Shown here: positions 16,153 through 24,838 of the stretch, piece after piece
Layout: each line of letters opens with the position of its first letter
How positions within the stretch are numbered: the stretch's first letter is position 1
NCBI GenBank assembly: GCA_025463925.1
Contig: JAODBK010000091.1
Location: forward strand, 1 to 64,000
From: Acidimicrobiales bacterium
GTDB lineage: Bacteria; Actinomycetota; Acidimicrobiia; Acidimicrobiales; AC-14
Length of the DNA stretch: 64,000 nt
Direction: 5' to 3'
Notes under the pieces: generated by a model
What the model saw: only the letters and a program-made list of their open reading frames with translations
Told to the model about the DNA's origin: nothing
Database searches by the model: none
Position numbers and translations under genes: made by a program

Positions 16153-17349
16153 TCACGATAGCAGTCCCCATGACGGGCCCCCCGGGCCGTCCATGACCTC
16201 GATCCCGGCCGCGAGCAGCCGGTCGCGGACCGCGTCGGCGTCGGCCCACCGGCGCTCGGCTCGCGCCTGCGCGCGCAGCGCGAGCAGCGCGTCCACGAAC
16301 GGCGCGATCGCCGGCCGCGGGTCGACGACGGCCTCACCGAGCCGCACCACCATGCCGCGGAGCGCCGCCCGCGCCCGGTCGTACTCGTCGGCCGAGAACG
16401 TCTCGCGCGACCACTCCACCAGCAGCTGGTCGAGCTCGAGGATCGCGGCCACCGCGTCGCCGCCGGCGAATTGCGCCTCCAGCCGGGCCACGTCGTCCAG
16501 CAACGGCGACGTCGCCGGGCTCTTCATGGGTCGAACCGGCGGATCACGCCGGTTCGACCGGGGAGAACCCGCAAGCTCGTCGATCGGCAGCGTGGTGCCC
16601 GACGCCAGCTCGGTGGACTGGCCCCCGGCGCGGACCGTGACGACGCCGAGCCCGGCGACCGTCATGGTGCCGGCGTCGAGGTCGAACAATGCCGCGGTGT
16701 GCTCGTCGACGCCGAGGACGAAGGCGCCCGCCGGGAGTTCGGCCTCGAGCAGGCGCAGCCGGCGCTCGCCGAGATAGCAGTAGCGGGTGTCGTGGTTGCC
16801 GCCCTCGGCGTTGTTGTAGTGCGGGATGACCGCGACCCGGAGCCCGGTGGCCGCCATCAGGTCGAGGCCGTCGAGCCAGTGCGGTGGCCGACCGACCTTG
16901 TAGATCTCGTAGACCGGGATCGCGACGAGCCCGAGCGTGACCGCGGCCGCCGACGCGAACGTCACCGCCCCGCCGTCGTGCAGCTTCTCGGCGAGCAGCT
17001 CGGGCACGCGCGAGCCGGACCACTGCTCGAGCGCGTAGCTCGGGCTCCCCGGCCCGGCGAACACGTACCGCGCGGCGCGCAGCCGGGTCAGCATCGTCTC
17101 GTACGTCACCTGGTCGTCGGCGGTCGACCGCCACGACGCGACCCCGATCTCGCGCTGCACGCTCTCGCGGAAGTACTCGACCGCCTTGGCCGAGATGTCG
17201 TCGGCGTTCTCCTGGAACCCGACGGGCGTGTCGAGCAGCACGGCCGGCACCGGCGCCGGCCCGAGGCGGTCGATGAGGGCGCGGTGCACCTTCGTCATCG
17301 TCGGGCTGGTCTCGCCCGATCCCATGATCGTCAGCAGACGCGGCGTCAC
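16153..17349 (-). CDS. S51/cyanophycinase-like protein fused to a CysRS-type helical (DALR) domain
   Basis: The first 260 or so residues look like a class I glutamine-amidotransferase-like hydrolase of the peptidase S51/cyanophycinase group: LLTIMGSGETSPTM, YVFAGPGSPSYALEQW, a candidate nucleophile Ser in VTFASAAAVTLG, and GVDEHTAALFD. The last 120 residues match the C-terminal helical domain of cysteinyl-tRNA synthetase, ending FVDALLALRAQARAERRWAD and, after a gap, GIEVMDGPGGPSW. No tRNA-synthetase catalytic motifs are present. GTG 17349 overlaps the DUF2017 stop by 4 bp. It is the last gene of clpS-DUF2017, so a link to protein turnover or amino-acid recycling is possible but not shown. 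Confidence 0.75.
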   Translation of the reverse strand: MTPRLLTIMGSGETSPTMTKVHRALIDRLGPAPVPAVLLDTPVGFQENADDISAKAVEYFRESVQREIGVASWRSTADDQVTYETMLTRLRAARYVFAGPGSPSYALEQWSGSRVPELLAEKLHDGGAVTFASAAAVTLGLVAIPVYEIYKVGRPPHWLDGLDLMAATGLRVAVIPHYNNAEGGNHDTRYCYLGERRLRLLEAELPAGAFVLGVDEHTAALFDLDAGTMTVAGLGVVTVRAGGQSTELASGTTLPIDELAGSPRSNRRDPPVRPMKSPATSPLLDDVARLEAQFAGGDAVAAILELDQLLVEWSRETFSADEYDRARAALRGMVVRLGEAVVDPRPAIAPFVDALLALRAQARAERRWADADAVRDRLLAAGIEVMDGPGGPSWGLLS

Positions 17350-17804
17350 GCCAGCGCGTCGACCAGTTGGTCCTGCAGGAACGCGAGGTAGTCGTACAGC
17401 GCGAACGACGCGCCGCGCGGGTCGTCGTCGGTGGTCGGCCGCTCGCTCCCGTCCTCGGTGACGTCGAGCCGCGTCCCGAGCAGCAGCCGCACCTGGTTGA
17501 GGGCGCGCAGCCAGGCGTTGGCCTGCTCGTCGTCGATCGACTCGGCGCCGGCGGTCTCCTCGAGGACGGCCAGCGCCGCCGCGTGGTGGTCGGACAGCTC
17601 GCTGCGGATCAGCGCCTTCCACTCGGCCTCGCGCTGCTCGTCCTTCGGGTACGCGACGGGGTAGAGGCGGTCGAGCGCGGGATCATCGCCGTCGGCCAGC
17701 ACCGCCCGCATCTCGCCGACGACCGACCGCAGCAGCTCGCGCTCCTCGGGCGGCAGGTCGACCTTGATCGCGCCCTTGCGGGTGCGGCGCAGCCGCTTAC
17801 TCAT
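17346..17804 (-). CDS. DUF2017 family protein
   Basis: This 152-residue helical, acidic protein starts with a basic stretch ([20 protein letters not shown]) and continues with [16 protein letters not shown] and a C-terminal [15 protein letters not shown]. Proteins of this kind are regularly found directly after clpS in actinobacteria and are annotated DUF2017; no activity is known. Here its start overlaps the clpS stop by 8 bp and its stop overlaps the next gene by 4 bp. A role next to the ClpS/Clp protease system is inferred from this conserved order. Confidence 0.85.
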   Translation of the reverse strand: MSKRLRRTRKGAIKVDLPPEERELLRSVVGEMRAVLADGDDPALDRLYPVAYPKDEQREAEWKALIRSELSDHHAAALAVLEETAGAESIDDEQANAWLRALNQVRLLLGTRLDVTEDGSERPTTDDDPRGASFALYDYLAFLQDQLVDALA

Positions 17805-18108
17805 CGTGTTGCATCGTCGCCCACAGGCCGTGCTCGTGCAGGCGGAACACGTCGAGCTCGGCCTTCTCCCGGGGCCCGTTCGACACGACGGCCTTGCCCT
17901 TCTGGTGGACGTCGAGCATCAGCTTCTCGGCCTTCGACTTGCTGTACCCGAACAGCTTCTGGAACACGAACGTCACGTAGGACATGAGGTTGATCGGATC
18001 GTTCCAGACGATGACCACCCACGGGCGGTCGGCGGCTACGAACTCGTCGGATGTGGGCTCGCGGACCTCGGTGGGGGCGAGGCCGACGGTCGGCTCGAGG
18101 CAGCCCAT
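17797..18108 (-). CDS. clpS: ClpS adaptor for Clp protease
   Basis: ClpS delivers proteins with destabilising N-terminal residues to ClpAP/ClpCP. The 103-residue protein has the family core: [20 protein letters not shown] with the N-end-rule pocket Asn-Asp, [20 protein letters not shown], and a C-terminal [18 protein letters not shown] strand. The first 27 residues are a variable tail. ATG 18108 lies inside the 3' end of ctaA, giving a 73-bp same-strand overlap. No later start preserves the core, so the overlap is probably real. Confidence 0.93.
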   Translation of the reverse strand: MGCLEPTVGLAPTEVREPTSDEFVAADRPWVVIVWNDPINLMSYVTFVFQKLFGYSKSKAEKLMLDVHQKGKAVVSNGPREKAELDVFRLHEHGLWATMQHDE

Positions 18109-19013
18109 GCCTCCATTCTCGCCGGTTCGGCGAGGACCCGGGACAAGGCGAGCCGCAGGCGCAACACCGCCACCCAGACGGCGGCGGCGCCGGCGATGTG
18201 GATGCCGACGAGCACCACCGGGACGCCATTGAAGTACTGGATGTAGCCGACGGCTGCCTGGGCGATCAGCACCACGAGCAGCGCGCGCACCCGGCGCATC
18301 GGCTCGGCCGGCGCGCCGGCCCGCCGGAGCAGCCAGACCATCGTCAGCGTCATCGCCAGGAAGAGCATCACCGCGGCGCCGTGGAACTGCGCGACCCGGT
18401 GCAGCGGGATGTCGAGGCGTCTCACGTGCTCGTCGCCGCCGTGCGGACCGGCCGCGGTGACGACCGTGCCGAGGAAGACGACCAGCGCGGCGGCCGCGAC
18501 GAGCAGATCGCCCACCCGGCGGGTGTCCACGTCGACGACCGGGCGGACGGTGACCGGTGGGTCGGGCCGCCCGGCCCGCTCGTACAACACCACCGCGTCG
18601 GCCAGCAGCGCCATCGACAGCAGGAAGTGGCCCATCACCAGCGGCGGCGCCAGGTCGAACAGCACGGTGAGGCCGCCGAGGATGATCTGGCCGATCACGC
18701 CGCCGACCAGGCCGACCGACAGCCACACCAGGTCGCGCCGTCGCGGGCCGCGCCGCCGCAGCGAGCCCAGCACCGCCAGCGCGACCGCCACCGACACGAG
18801 CCCGGTGAAGGTGCGGTTGATCGACTCGATGGCCCGGTGGGCGCTGGTCGCCTGCACCAACGAGCCGCGACTGCAGGTCGGCCAGTCCGGGCAGCCGAGC
18901 CCCGATCCGGTGAGCCGGACGGCCCCGCCGGTGACGATGATGACCGCGACCGCGATCAACGCGAGGAGGGTGATCCGCCGGTAGGCGTCGGCAGAGAGGG
19001 CGAGCCGGCGCAT
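18036..19013 (-). CDS. ctaA: Haem A synthase
   Basis: CtaA oxidises the C8 methyl of haem O to give haem A for cytochrome c oxidase. The 325-residue protein has about eight membrane helices and the conserved His residues in [40 protein letters not shown] and [12 protein letters not shown]. It also has the extracellular Cys pair in [11 protein letters not shown] near the first loop, as in Gram-positive CtaA. ATG 19013 is used. It is divergent from ctaB, the enzyme that makes its haem O substrate, with 67 bp between. Confidence 0.93.
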   Translation of the reverse strand: MRRLALSADAYRRITLLALIAVAVIIVTGGAVRLTGSGLGCPDWPTCSRGSLVQATSAHRAIESINRTFTGLVSVAVALAVLGSLRRRGPRRRDLVWLSVGLVGGVIGQIILGGLTVLFDLAPPLVMGHFLLSMALLADAVVLYERAGRPDPPVTVRPVVDVDTRRVGDLLVAAAALVVFLGTVVTAAGPHGGDEHVRRLDIPLHRVAQFHGAAVMLFLAMTLTMVWLLRRAGAPAEPMRRVRALLVVLIAQAAVGYIQYFNGVPVVLVGIHIAGAAAVWVAVLRLRLALSRVLAEPARMEAWAASSRPSASPPPRSASPHPTSS

Positions 19014-19041
19014 CGCCGGAATCGTACGGCCAGCTCCTGCT

Positions 19042-19069
19042 TTGAGGCACACCACCCGCGGGGCATAAC
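19042..19069 (+). promoter_or_regulatory. Probable ctaB promoter
   Basis: TTGAGG (19042-19047) and CATAAC (19064-19069) are separated by 16 bp. Transcription would begin around 19076, five bases before the ctaB ATG, implying a leaderless or almost leaderless message. Confidence 0.5.
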
Positions 19070-19080
19070 CTCCACCGCAC

Positions 19081-19989
19081 ATGGCCCGGTCCGCGATGAC
19101 GCTGCCCCGCGCCGACACCCCGACTCGCAGCCGGGTCGCGGCGTTCGTCGCGCTCACCAAGCCGCGCATCATCGAGCTGCTGCTCGTGACGACGGTGCCG
19201 ACGATGATCGTCGCCCGCCGCGGCTGGCCGGCGACCTGGCTGGTGGTCGCCACCGTCGTGGGTGGCACGCTGGCGGCCGGCGGCGCCAACGCCATCAACA
19301 TGGTGATCGACCGCGACATCGACGCCGTCATGCACCGCACCCGCAACCGGCCGCTCGTCACCGGCGAGATCGAGCCCGGCGAGGCACTCATCTTCGCCAT
19401 CGCGCTGGAGGCCATCGCCTTCGTCGAGCTGGCCGTCATGGCCAACCTGTTGAGCGCGGTGCTCGCAGTGTCGGCGACGCTGTTCTACGTCTTCGTGTAC
19501 ACGCTCTGGCTCAAGCGGCGTTCCGTCGAGAACATCGTGATCGGCGGCGCCGCCGGCGCGGTGCCCGTGCTGGTGGGCTGGTCCGCGGTGACCGGGCGAC
19601 TGGACTGGGCGCCGGTGGTGCTGTTCGCCATCATCTTCTACTGGACGCCACCGCACTTCTGGGCACTCGCGGTGAAGTACCGCGACGACTACTCGGCCGC
19701 CGGCGTGCCGATGCTGCCGTCGGTGGCGAGCCTGGCGGTGACCGCCCGGCGCATCCTGCTGTACACCCTGCTGCTGTGGTCGGTGAGCCTGCTCTTCGTG
19801 CCGGTCGGGCACATGGGGATCGTCTACCTGGTCGCCGCGGTCGTGCTCGGCGGCGTGTTCACCGCGATGGCCGTGCACCTCGTCCGCGACACGACGACCG
19901 TGGTCGCGATGCGGCTGTTCAGTTGGTCGATCACGTACGTCGCGCTGCTCTTCGGGGCGATGGCCATCGACCAGCTGGTGAAGCTTTGA
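19081..19989 (+). CDS. ctaB: Protohaem IX farnesyltransferase (haem O synthase)
   Basis: CtaB attaches a farnesyl group to haem B, giving haem O. The 302-residue protein has around nine membrane helices and the polyprenyltransferase motif in [20 protein letters not shown], with Asp-rich metal site and RTRNRPL. The second Asp-type motif, [14 protein letters not shown], lies near residue 200. ATG 19081 follows a promoter-like sequence closely. It is the first gene of a long run of oxidase genes on the plus strand and divergent from ctaA. Confidence 0.95.
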   Translation: MARSAMTLPRADTPTRSRVAAFVALTKPRIIELLLVTTVPTMIVARRGWPATWLVVATVVGGTLAAGGANAINMVIDRDIDAVMHRTRNRPLVTGEIEPGEALIFAIALEAIAFVELAVMANLLSAVLAVSATLFYVFVYTLWLKRRSVENIVIGGAAGAVPVLVGWSAVTGRLDWAPVVLFAIIFYWTPPHFWALAVKYRDDYSAAGVPMLPSVASLAVTARRILLYTLLLWSVSLLFVPVGHMGIVYLVAAVVLGGVFTAMAVHLVRDTTTVVAMRLFSWSITYVALLFGAMAIDQLVKL

Positions 19990-20020
19990 GCCGGGTGAAG
20001 TCGAAGCCGCCGACGGCCGC

Positions 20021-20028
20021 TGTATAGA
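20021..20028 (+). promoter_or_regulatory. Probable extended -10 box before the subunit I-like gene
   Basis: TGTATAGA lies 12 bp upstream of ATG 20041 in the 51-bp gap after ctaB. No good -35 box is at the right distance, so this may be an extended -10 promoter giving a leaderless transcript. Confidence 0.4.
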
Positions 20029-20040
20029 GTCCGCAGCCGA

Positions 20041-21623
20041 TGTCCACCTGGCTGACCGCCACCGACCACAAGACCATCGGCAAGCTGCACCTGCTGGTCG
20101 GTGCGCTGTTCCTGGTCGCGGCCGGGGTGATCGGGGCGATCCTGCGCACGCAGCTCATCAGCCCGGCCGCCTCGGTGATCAACGCCAACAAGTTCGGCCA
20201 GTTGCTCACGCTCCACGGGCTGTTCGGCGTCTTCCTCTTCGCCATGCCGGTGTGGGCCGGGCTCGCCTTCGCGATGGTGCCGCTGCAGCTGGGCGCGCCC
20301 CGCCTGGCATTCCCACGGCTCGCGGCCCAGTCGCTGTGGCTCTTCCTCGGCGGTGGCGCGCTCCTGATCGCGGCCGCGCTCACGCCCAACTCCGGCGTGC
20401 CGGTCTACGGCTGGGCCCTCGACCCCGCGGTTGCCCAGTTGCGGGGCGCCGACGGCCGGGCCGCCGACCTCGTGGTGGTCGGGCTGTTCCTGGTGTGCCT
20501 GGCGATCCTGCTGGCGGCGTTGAACCTGGTGGCGACGATCATCACCATGCGGGTGCCGGGGCTCACGCTGCGGCGGCTCCCCATCTTCAGCTGGTCGGTG
20601 CTGGTGTCCGGGCTGATGCTGGTCCTCGCGGTCCCGGTGCTCGTCGCCGCGCTGGCGATGCTGTTCGTCGACCGGCACTACGGCGGCCACGTCTTCGACG
20701 CGACGGCCGGCGGCTCGCCCGAGTCGTGGGAGCGGCTCTTCTGGTTCTTCGCCACGCCGACGATGTGGGCGCTGCTGCTGCCGGGCCTCGGCGCGGCGAC
20801 GGAGATCGTCCCGGTGTTCGCCGGCCGGCCGCTGTTCCAACGGCAGGTGGCGGTCGGCGCCATTGCGGGCATCGGCGTGCTGGCGTTCTTCGGGTGGGGC
20901 AGCGAGCTCGTGCAGCCCGACACCGCGCACCGGGCCTTCTTCGGCGCCGCCGCGGTGATCGTGCTCGGGCCGGCCGCGGCGCTGCTGCTCACGTGGCTCG
21001 GCACGTTGAAGGAGGGCCGGCCGCGGCTGGCCTCCCCGATCGTCGCCAGCCTCGGGCTGCTGACGTTGGTGGGCGCCGGCCTCGCCGGGCGGCTCGTCAC
21101 CGCGGTCGCGCCCACGGGCAAGGTCGGCGTCGGGTCGGAGTGGGCCCAGGGCGCCCGCCACGAGCTGTTCTTCGCCGGCGCGCTGGTGGGGCTGGTCGCG
21201 GCGCTGGCCTACTGGGCGCCCAAGCTCTGGGGCCGCCGGCTGTCCGAGCCGGGCGCGATCCTCGGCACGGTGGCGTTGGTCGGGGGCCTGCACCTCACCT
21301 TCCTCCCGATGTACGTGCTCGGCGCGCAAGGCATGAAGACCCACGCGACCACCTACGCCGGCCACTCCAGTTGGCGGGCCGCCAACCTGGTGTCGACGCT
21401 CGGCGGCTACCTCGCGATCATCGGGGTCCTGCTCGTCACGCTGACGATCGTGCACGGCATCCTCGCCGGTGAGCCGGCGCCCGACGATCCGTGGGAGGGG
21501 GCGACGTTGGAGTGGGCGACCACGTCCCCGCCGCCGCCGCACAACTTCGACACCATTCCCGTCGTGCGATCGGACCGCCCGGTGGCCGACCTGCGTCTCG
21601 CCACCGTGGCCGGAGAGGCCTGA
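20041..21623 (+). CDS. Haem-copper oxidase subunit I-like protein without an oxygen-reducing site
   Basis: This 527-residue protein is a clear paralog of the genuine CtaD encoded at 24839: [60 protein letters not shown]. It keeps His59 and His374, where the two low-spin haem ligands belong. The CuB ligand and cross-linked Tyr of FGHPEVY read ATPTMW (Thr239, Trp243). The WAHHMF pair reads Val291-Gln292. The haem a3 His of AHFHY is Ala372. The D-channel Asp in GARDVAFPR is also gone (GAPRLAFPR). It cannot be a normal oxidase; a one-haem electron-transfer or assembly role is inferred. Reading frame and helices are intact, so it is not a decaying pseudogene. Confidence 0.88.
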
Positions 21624-21625
21624 CG

Positions 21626-22255
21626 ATGGCCGTCGCGACCCGCCCGCCCGCCGACGTCGCCCCGGGCGGCGCGCCGGCGCTGCCCGCGGCCGAAGGGCCG
21701 ATCGAGCTGCCCGACGGCAAGGGCGCGACCGCGCTCGCCGGACTGCTGTTCCTCGTCGCCGACACCATGGTGCTCGGCGGGCTGCTGGCGGTGTTCTTCG
21801 CGGTGCGCGGCCAAGCCCCCGCCTTCCCCCCGCGCGACACCCATCCCGGCGTCTACGTCCCGGTCGTCATCTGCTTCACCGCGTTCCTCGCGGCCATGTC
21901 GGCGCAGTGGGCGGTGGTCTCGGCGCGTCGCGACGATCGGCGCAACGGTCTGGTGAGCTTGGCGATGACGCTCGGGTTCATGCTGGCCATCGCCAACATC
22001 CAGACGTACGCCTACCGCAAGCTCGGGTTCTCGGTCACCAAGCACGCGTACGCGTCGCTGTACTACCTGCTCACCGGGTTCCACCTGGCGAACGTCGTGA
22101 TCGCGGCGGCGATGCTGGTGGTGGCGTTCGCCCGGGTGGCCGCCGGTCACGTCCATCCCGACGCCGACGGACCGGTGCGGGCCGCGGCCCGTTTCACGCA
22201 GTACGTGAACCTCGTCTACCTCGCGGTCTTCATCGCCATCTACGTGGTCGCCTGA
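21626..22255 (+). CDS. Cytochrome oxidase subunit III-like protein of the shadow set
   Basis: The 209-residue protein has about five membrane helices after a Pro/Ala-rich N-terminus. ALAGLLFLVADTMVLGGLLA matches the first helix of CtaE (KIAMWAFLASDCLLFGALIS), and ASLYYLLTGFHLANVVIAAA matches FGSSFFVLTGFHGTHVFIGV. It is a paralog of the genuine CtaE at 26830. It starts 2 bp after the subunit I-like gene and its stop overlaps the next start, so the three genes are co-translated. It is presumably a structural partner of the subunit I-like protein in the membrane. Confidence 0.82.
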   Translation: MAVATRPPADVAPGGAPALPAAEGPIELPDGKGATALAGLLFLVADTMVLGGLLAVFFAVRGQAPAFPPRDTHPGVYVPVVICFTAFLAAMSAQWAVVSARRDDRRNGLVSLAMTLGFMLAIANIQTYAYRKLGFSVTKHAYASLYYLLTGFHLANVVIAAAMLVVAFARVAAGHVHPDADGPVRAAARFTQYVNLVYLAVFIAIYVVA

Positions 22256-23217
22256 TGCTGCCCGAGTCCGCCAAGGTCAGCCTGCCGCTGTCGCTCCTGG
22301 GCCTGGCGGCCGCGTTCGTCTACGCCGTCCTCGGCGGCGACGACACCGGTCTCTGGCTCTTCGCCGCGCTCAGCACGGCCGCGGCCATCGCGACGGCGGT
22401 GCTGCTCCCGCCGCGCCCGGCGGACGCGGTCGTTGCCGCCGGTCCGGTACGCGTGCGCGAGGCAGTGGCCCCGAGGCCGGCGGGCCAGGGCGGGTGGCCG
22501 CTGCTGATCGGGCTGGGCGCGACGTTCTTCGCGGTGTCGTTCGTCTACGGCCACGGCTGGGGCGTCGCCGGTGTGCTGATCGCGGCGGCCGGCGGGATCG
22601 GATGGCTGGCGCAGGTCGCGGCCGACCTGCGGGGCGACACGGTGTACATCGCGCCGCTCTCGATCCCGGTGGTCGCGGCCGCCACCATCGGCTCGCTGAT
22701 GTACTTCATCTCGCGCGTGCTGCTCGCGGTCTCGCCGCACACGTCCACCGCGGTCGCAATCGCGGTGGCCGCCGGCCTGTTGCTCGTCGCGGTGCTGCTC
22801 GCGGTCCGCATCGACAGCCTCGGGTCGGGCGCGGTCATCCTGGTGCTCGCGCTGGGCGCGGCCGCGGTGATCGTCGCCGGGATCGGTGGCCTGACCGCCG
22901 GCCAGCGCGCCGAGGAGCACGCCGCCGGCGCCTCCCCGGGCCCGAACGTGGCGGTCGTCGCGAGGAACACCCAGTTCGACACCAAGACGCTGGATCTGCC
23001 GGCCCAGCAGTCCGAGGTGCTGAGGTTCGACAACCGTGACCCCGTGTTCCACAACATCGCGATCTACCGCGACAAGAACTTCACCCGGGCCCTCTTCAAC
23101 GGCACGCCGATCGAGAAGTCGTCGATCGAGTACAAGACACCGGAGCTGGCGGCCGGCACCTACTACTTCCACTGCGACTTCCACCCCGCCATGCAGGGCA
23201 CGGTCGACGTCAAGTAG
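22255..23217 (+). CDS. Polytopic membrane protein with C-terminal type-1 (blue) copper domain
   Basis: Residues 1-220 contain about seven hydrophobic helices with no recognised family. The last 85 residues form a cupredoxin domain with a mononuclear type-1 copper site: His266 in PVFHNIAIY, then Cys307, His310 and Met313 in FHCDFHPAMQG. This is not a CuA site, which needs two Cys in CxxxCxxxH as in ctaC nearby. The gene occupies the place where a subunit II would be expected, next to subunit I-like and III-like paralogs, and overlaps the latter (ATGA-type junction). The blue-copper domain would face outside and could take electrons from or give them to a soluble carrier. Confidence 0.82.
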   Translation: MLPESAKVSLPLSLLGLAAAFVYAVLGGDDTGLWLFAALSTAAAIATAVLLPPRPADAVVAAGPVRVREAVAPRPAGQGGWPLLIGLGATFFAVSFVYGHGWGVAGVLIAAAGGIGWLAQVAADLRGDTVYIAPLSIPVVAAATIGSLMYFISRVLLAVSPHTSTAVAIAVAAGLLLVAVLLAVRIDSLGSGAVILVLALGAAAVIVAGIGGLTAGQRAEEHAAGASPGPNVAVVARNTQFDTKTLDLPAQQSEVLRFDNRDPVFHNIAIYRDKNFTRALFNGTPIEKSSIEYKTPELAAGTYYFHCDFHPAMQGTVDVK

Positions 23218-23224
23218 AGGGGCG

Positions 23225-23716
23225 GTGTCGGCAGTCCTCGCGACGGCGATGCTCGCGGCGTGCGGTCACGGCAGCGGCGTGCCGCTGGGGCGCCCGTCGG
23301 ACCTCGGCCCGGCGCCGGCCATCGAGCTGCCCGCGGTGGCCGACGGCCAGCCGGCCGTGTCGCTCGCGGCCCGGCGGGGCACACCGGTGATCGTCAACTT
23401 CTGGTCGTCGTCGTGCGTGCCGTGCCGCACCGAGACACCGGCCCTCGAGGCGGCCCACCGGAAGACCGGCGGCCGGGTGGCGTTCGTCGGCGTCGACGAG
23501 GAGGACGTGAAGGCCGACGCGCAGGCCGCGCTGCGGGCGTGGGGCGCGACCTACCCCTCGGCCTACGACCGCGACGGCGTCCTCGCCGACGGCTACCGGC
23601 TCGTCGGGCTGCCCACGACGGTGCTGGTGGGCGCCGACGGCCGGATGCGCCTGCGCCACACCGGGCCGCTCGACGAGAAGGCCATCGCCGCCCTGGTGAA
23701 GCTGGCGGCGGCATGA
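23225..23716 (+). CDS. Thioredoxin-fold lipoprotein (TlpA/ResA type)
   Basis: A short lipoprotein signal (VSAVLATAMLAAC) is followed by a thioredoxin-like domain: VIVNFWSSSCVPCRTETPAL with active CVPC, VAFVGVDEEDVKADAQAAL, and GLPTTVLVGADG with the cis-Pro. It would act outside the membrane as a disulfide reductase, perhaps preparing the CuA Cys pair or the cytochrome c CxxCH of the following ctaC product. GTG 23225 has GAGGGG upstream. It lies between the shadow set and the genuine oxidase genes. Confidence 0.85.
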   Translation: MSAVLATAMLAACGHGSGVPLGRPSDLGPAPAIELPAVADGQPAVSLAARRGTPVIVNFWSSSCVPCRTETPALEAAHRKTGGRVAFVGVDEEDVKADAQAALRAWGATYPSAYDRDGVLADGYRLVGLPTTVLVGADGRMRLRHTGPLDEKAIAALVKLAAA

Positions 23717-23778
23717 TTGGACGGGCTTCGCCTCAGCGGCAAATCTACGACCGGATGATCCACCGGAGGGTTCCTCGC

Positions 23779-24828
23779 ATGGGTGTGTCGCGGCGTCGCG
23801 GCGCCGTCGCGCTGGCCGTCGGCATCGGCCTGCTGATGACCGCGTGCGCCAAGCACGCGCCCCAGGACACGCTCAAGCCCAACGGGCCGGCCGCCCGCAC
23901 GATCGACCACCTCTACGTTCCGGTGTTCTGGATCGCGGCCGTGATCTTCGTCCTGGTCCAGGGCCTGCTGCTCGTCTTCCTGTTCAAGTACCGCGACCGC
24001 GGCGAACGCGACGAGCGGCCGGAGCCGGTGCAGCTGCACGGCAACACCAAGCTCGAGTTCGGCTGGACGGTCGTGCCGGCGGTGCTGCTGGCGCTCGTCG
24101 CGGCGGCGACGCTGCCGACGATCTTCAAGCTGGCCAAGAAGCCGACGAACCCGATCAACGTCACGGTTGTCGGCCACCAGTTCTGGTGGGAGTACCGCTA
24201 CACCGATCCCGACATCGGCGTGGTGACGGCCAACGAGCTGCACATGCCGGTCGGCCGGGACGTGTACATCACCGAGGACGGCACGCTCCGCAAGCCCGAC
24301 GGCACGCTCGACGCCGACGTCATCCACTCGTTCTGGGTGCCGCGTCTCAACGGCAAGACCGACATGATCCCCGGCCGCGTCAACCACATGAAGCTCAAGG
24401 CGGACACGCCCGGGGTGTACTTGGGCCAGTGCACCGAGTTCTGCGGCCTGTCGCACGCCAACATGCGGTTGAAGGCGATCGCCGAGACGCCGGCCGAGTT
24501 CGACGCGTGGGTGCAGACGATGAAGAAGCCGGCGGCCACGCCCGTCGACGGCGACCCGGCGTTCGCCGGCTACCAGCTGTTCACCAGCCGGGGCTGCGCC
24601 GGCTGCCACACCGTCGACGGGTACACGGAGGGGCTGGTCGGCCCCAACCTCACGCACGTCTACAGCCGTACGTCGTTCGCCGGCGCGCTGTTCGACATGT
24701 CGCCGGCCAATCTGAGCAAGTGGCTGCGCAACCCACCGGGGGAGAAGCCGGGTTCGCGCATGCCGAACCTCAACCTCACGCCCGACGAGATCAGCAAGCT
24801 CGTCGCGTACCTCGAGACGCTCAAGTAA
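23779..24828 (+). CDS. ctaC: Cytochrome c oxidase subunit II with fused cytochrome c
   Basis: Subunit II receives electrons and passes them to subunit I. The 349-residue protein has a lipoprotein signal ending LLMTAC, two membrane helices, and a CuA domain with His in HSFWVPRLNGKTD and GQCTEFCGLSHANM (Cys-x3-Cys-x3-His-x2-Met). A C-terminal cytochrome c domain has SRGCAGCHTVDG and axial Met in RMPNLNLTP. This caa3-type fusion carries its own haem c. ATG 23779 is preferred, with GGAGGG eight bases upstream; ATG 23713, overlapping the previous stop, is possible. Confidence 0.95.
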   Translation: MGVSRRRGAVALAVGIGLLMTACAKHAPQDTLKPNGPAARTIDHLYVPVFWIAAVIFVLVQGLLLVFLFKYRDRGERDERPEPVQLHGNTKLEFGWTVVPAVLLALVAAATLPTIFKLAKKPTNPINVTVVGHQFWWEYRYTDPDIGVVTANELHMPVGRDVYITEDGTLRKPDGTLDADVIHSFWVPRLNGKTDMIPGRVNHMKLKADTPGVYLGQCTEFCGLSHANMRLKAIAETPAEFDAWVQTMKKPAATPVDGDPAFAGYQLFTSRGCAGCHTVDGYTEGLVGPNLTHVYSRTSFAGALFDMSPANLSKWLRNPPGEKPGSRMPNLNLTPDEISKLVAYLETLK

Positions 24829-24838
24829 GGCGGAGATC

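Noticed and set aside
17797-19878. A 693-residue protein including ClpS at its end
   Set aside because: Everything before MGCLEP is an Arg/His-rich shadow of ctaA and ctaB; only the ClpS part is real.
20041-21623. Nitric-oxide reductase instead of a ligand-free oxidase paralog
   Set aside because: NOR keeps three His for the FeB site and the high-spin haem His; these positions are Thr, Val, Gln and Ala here.
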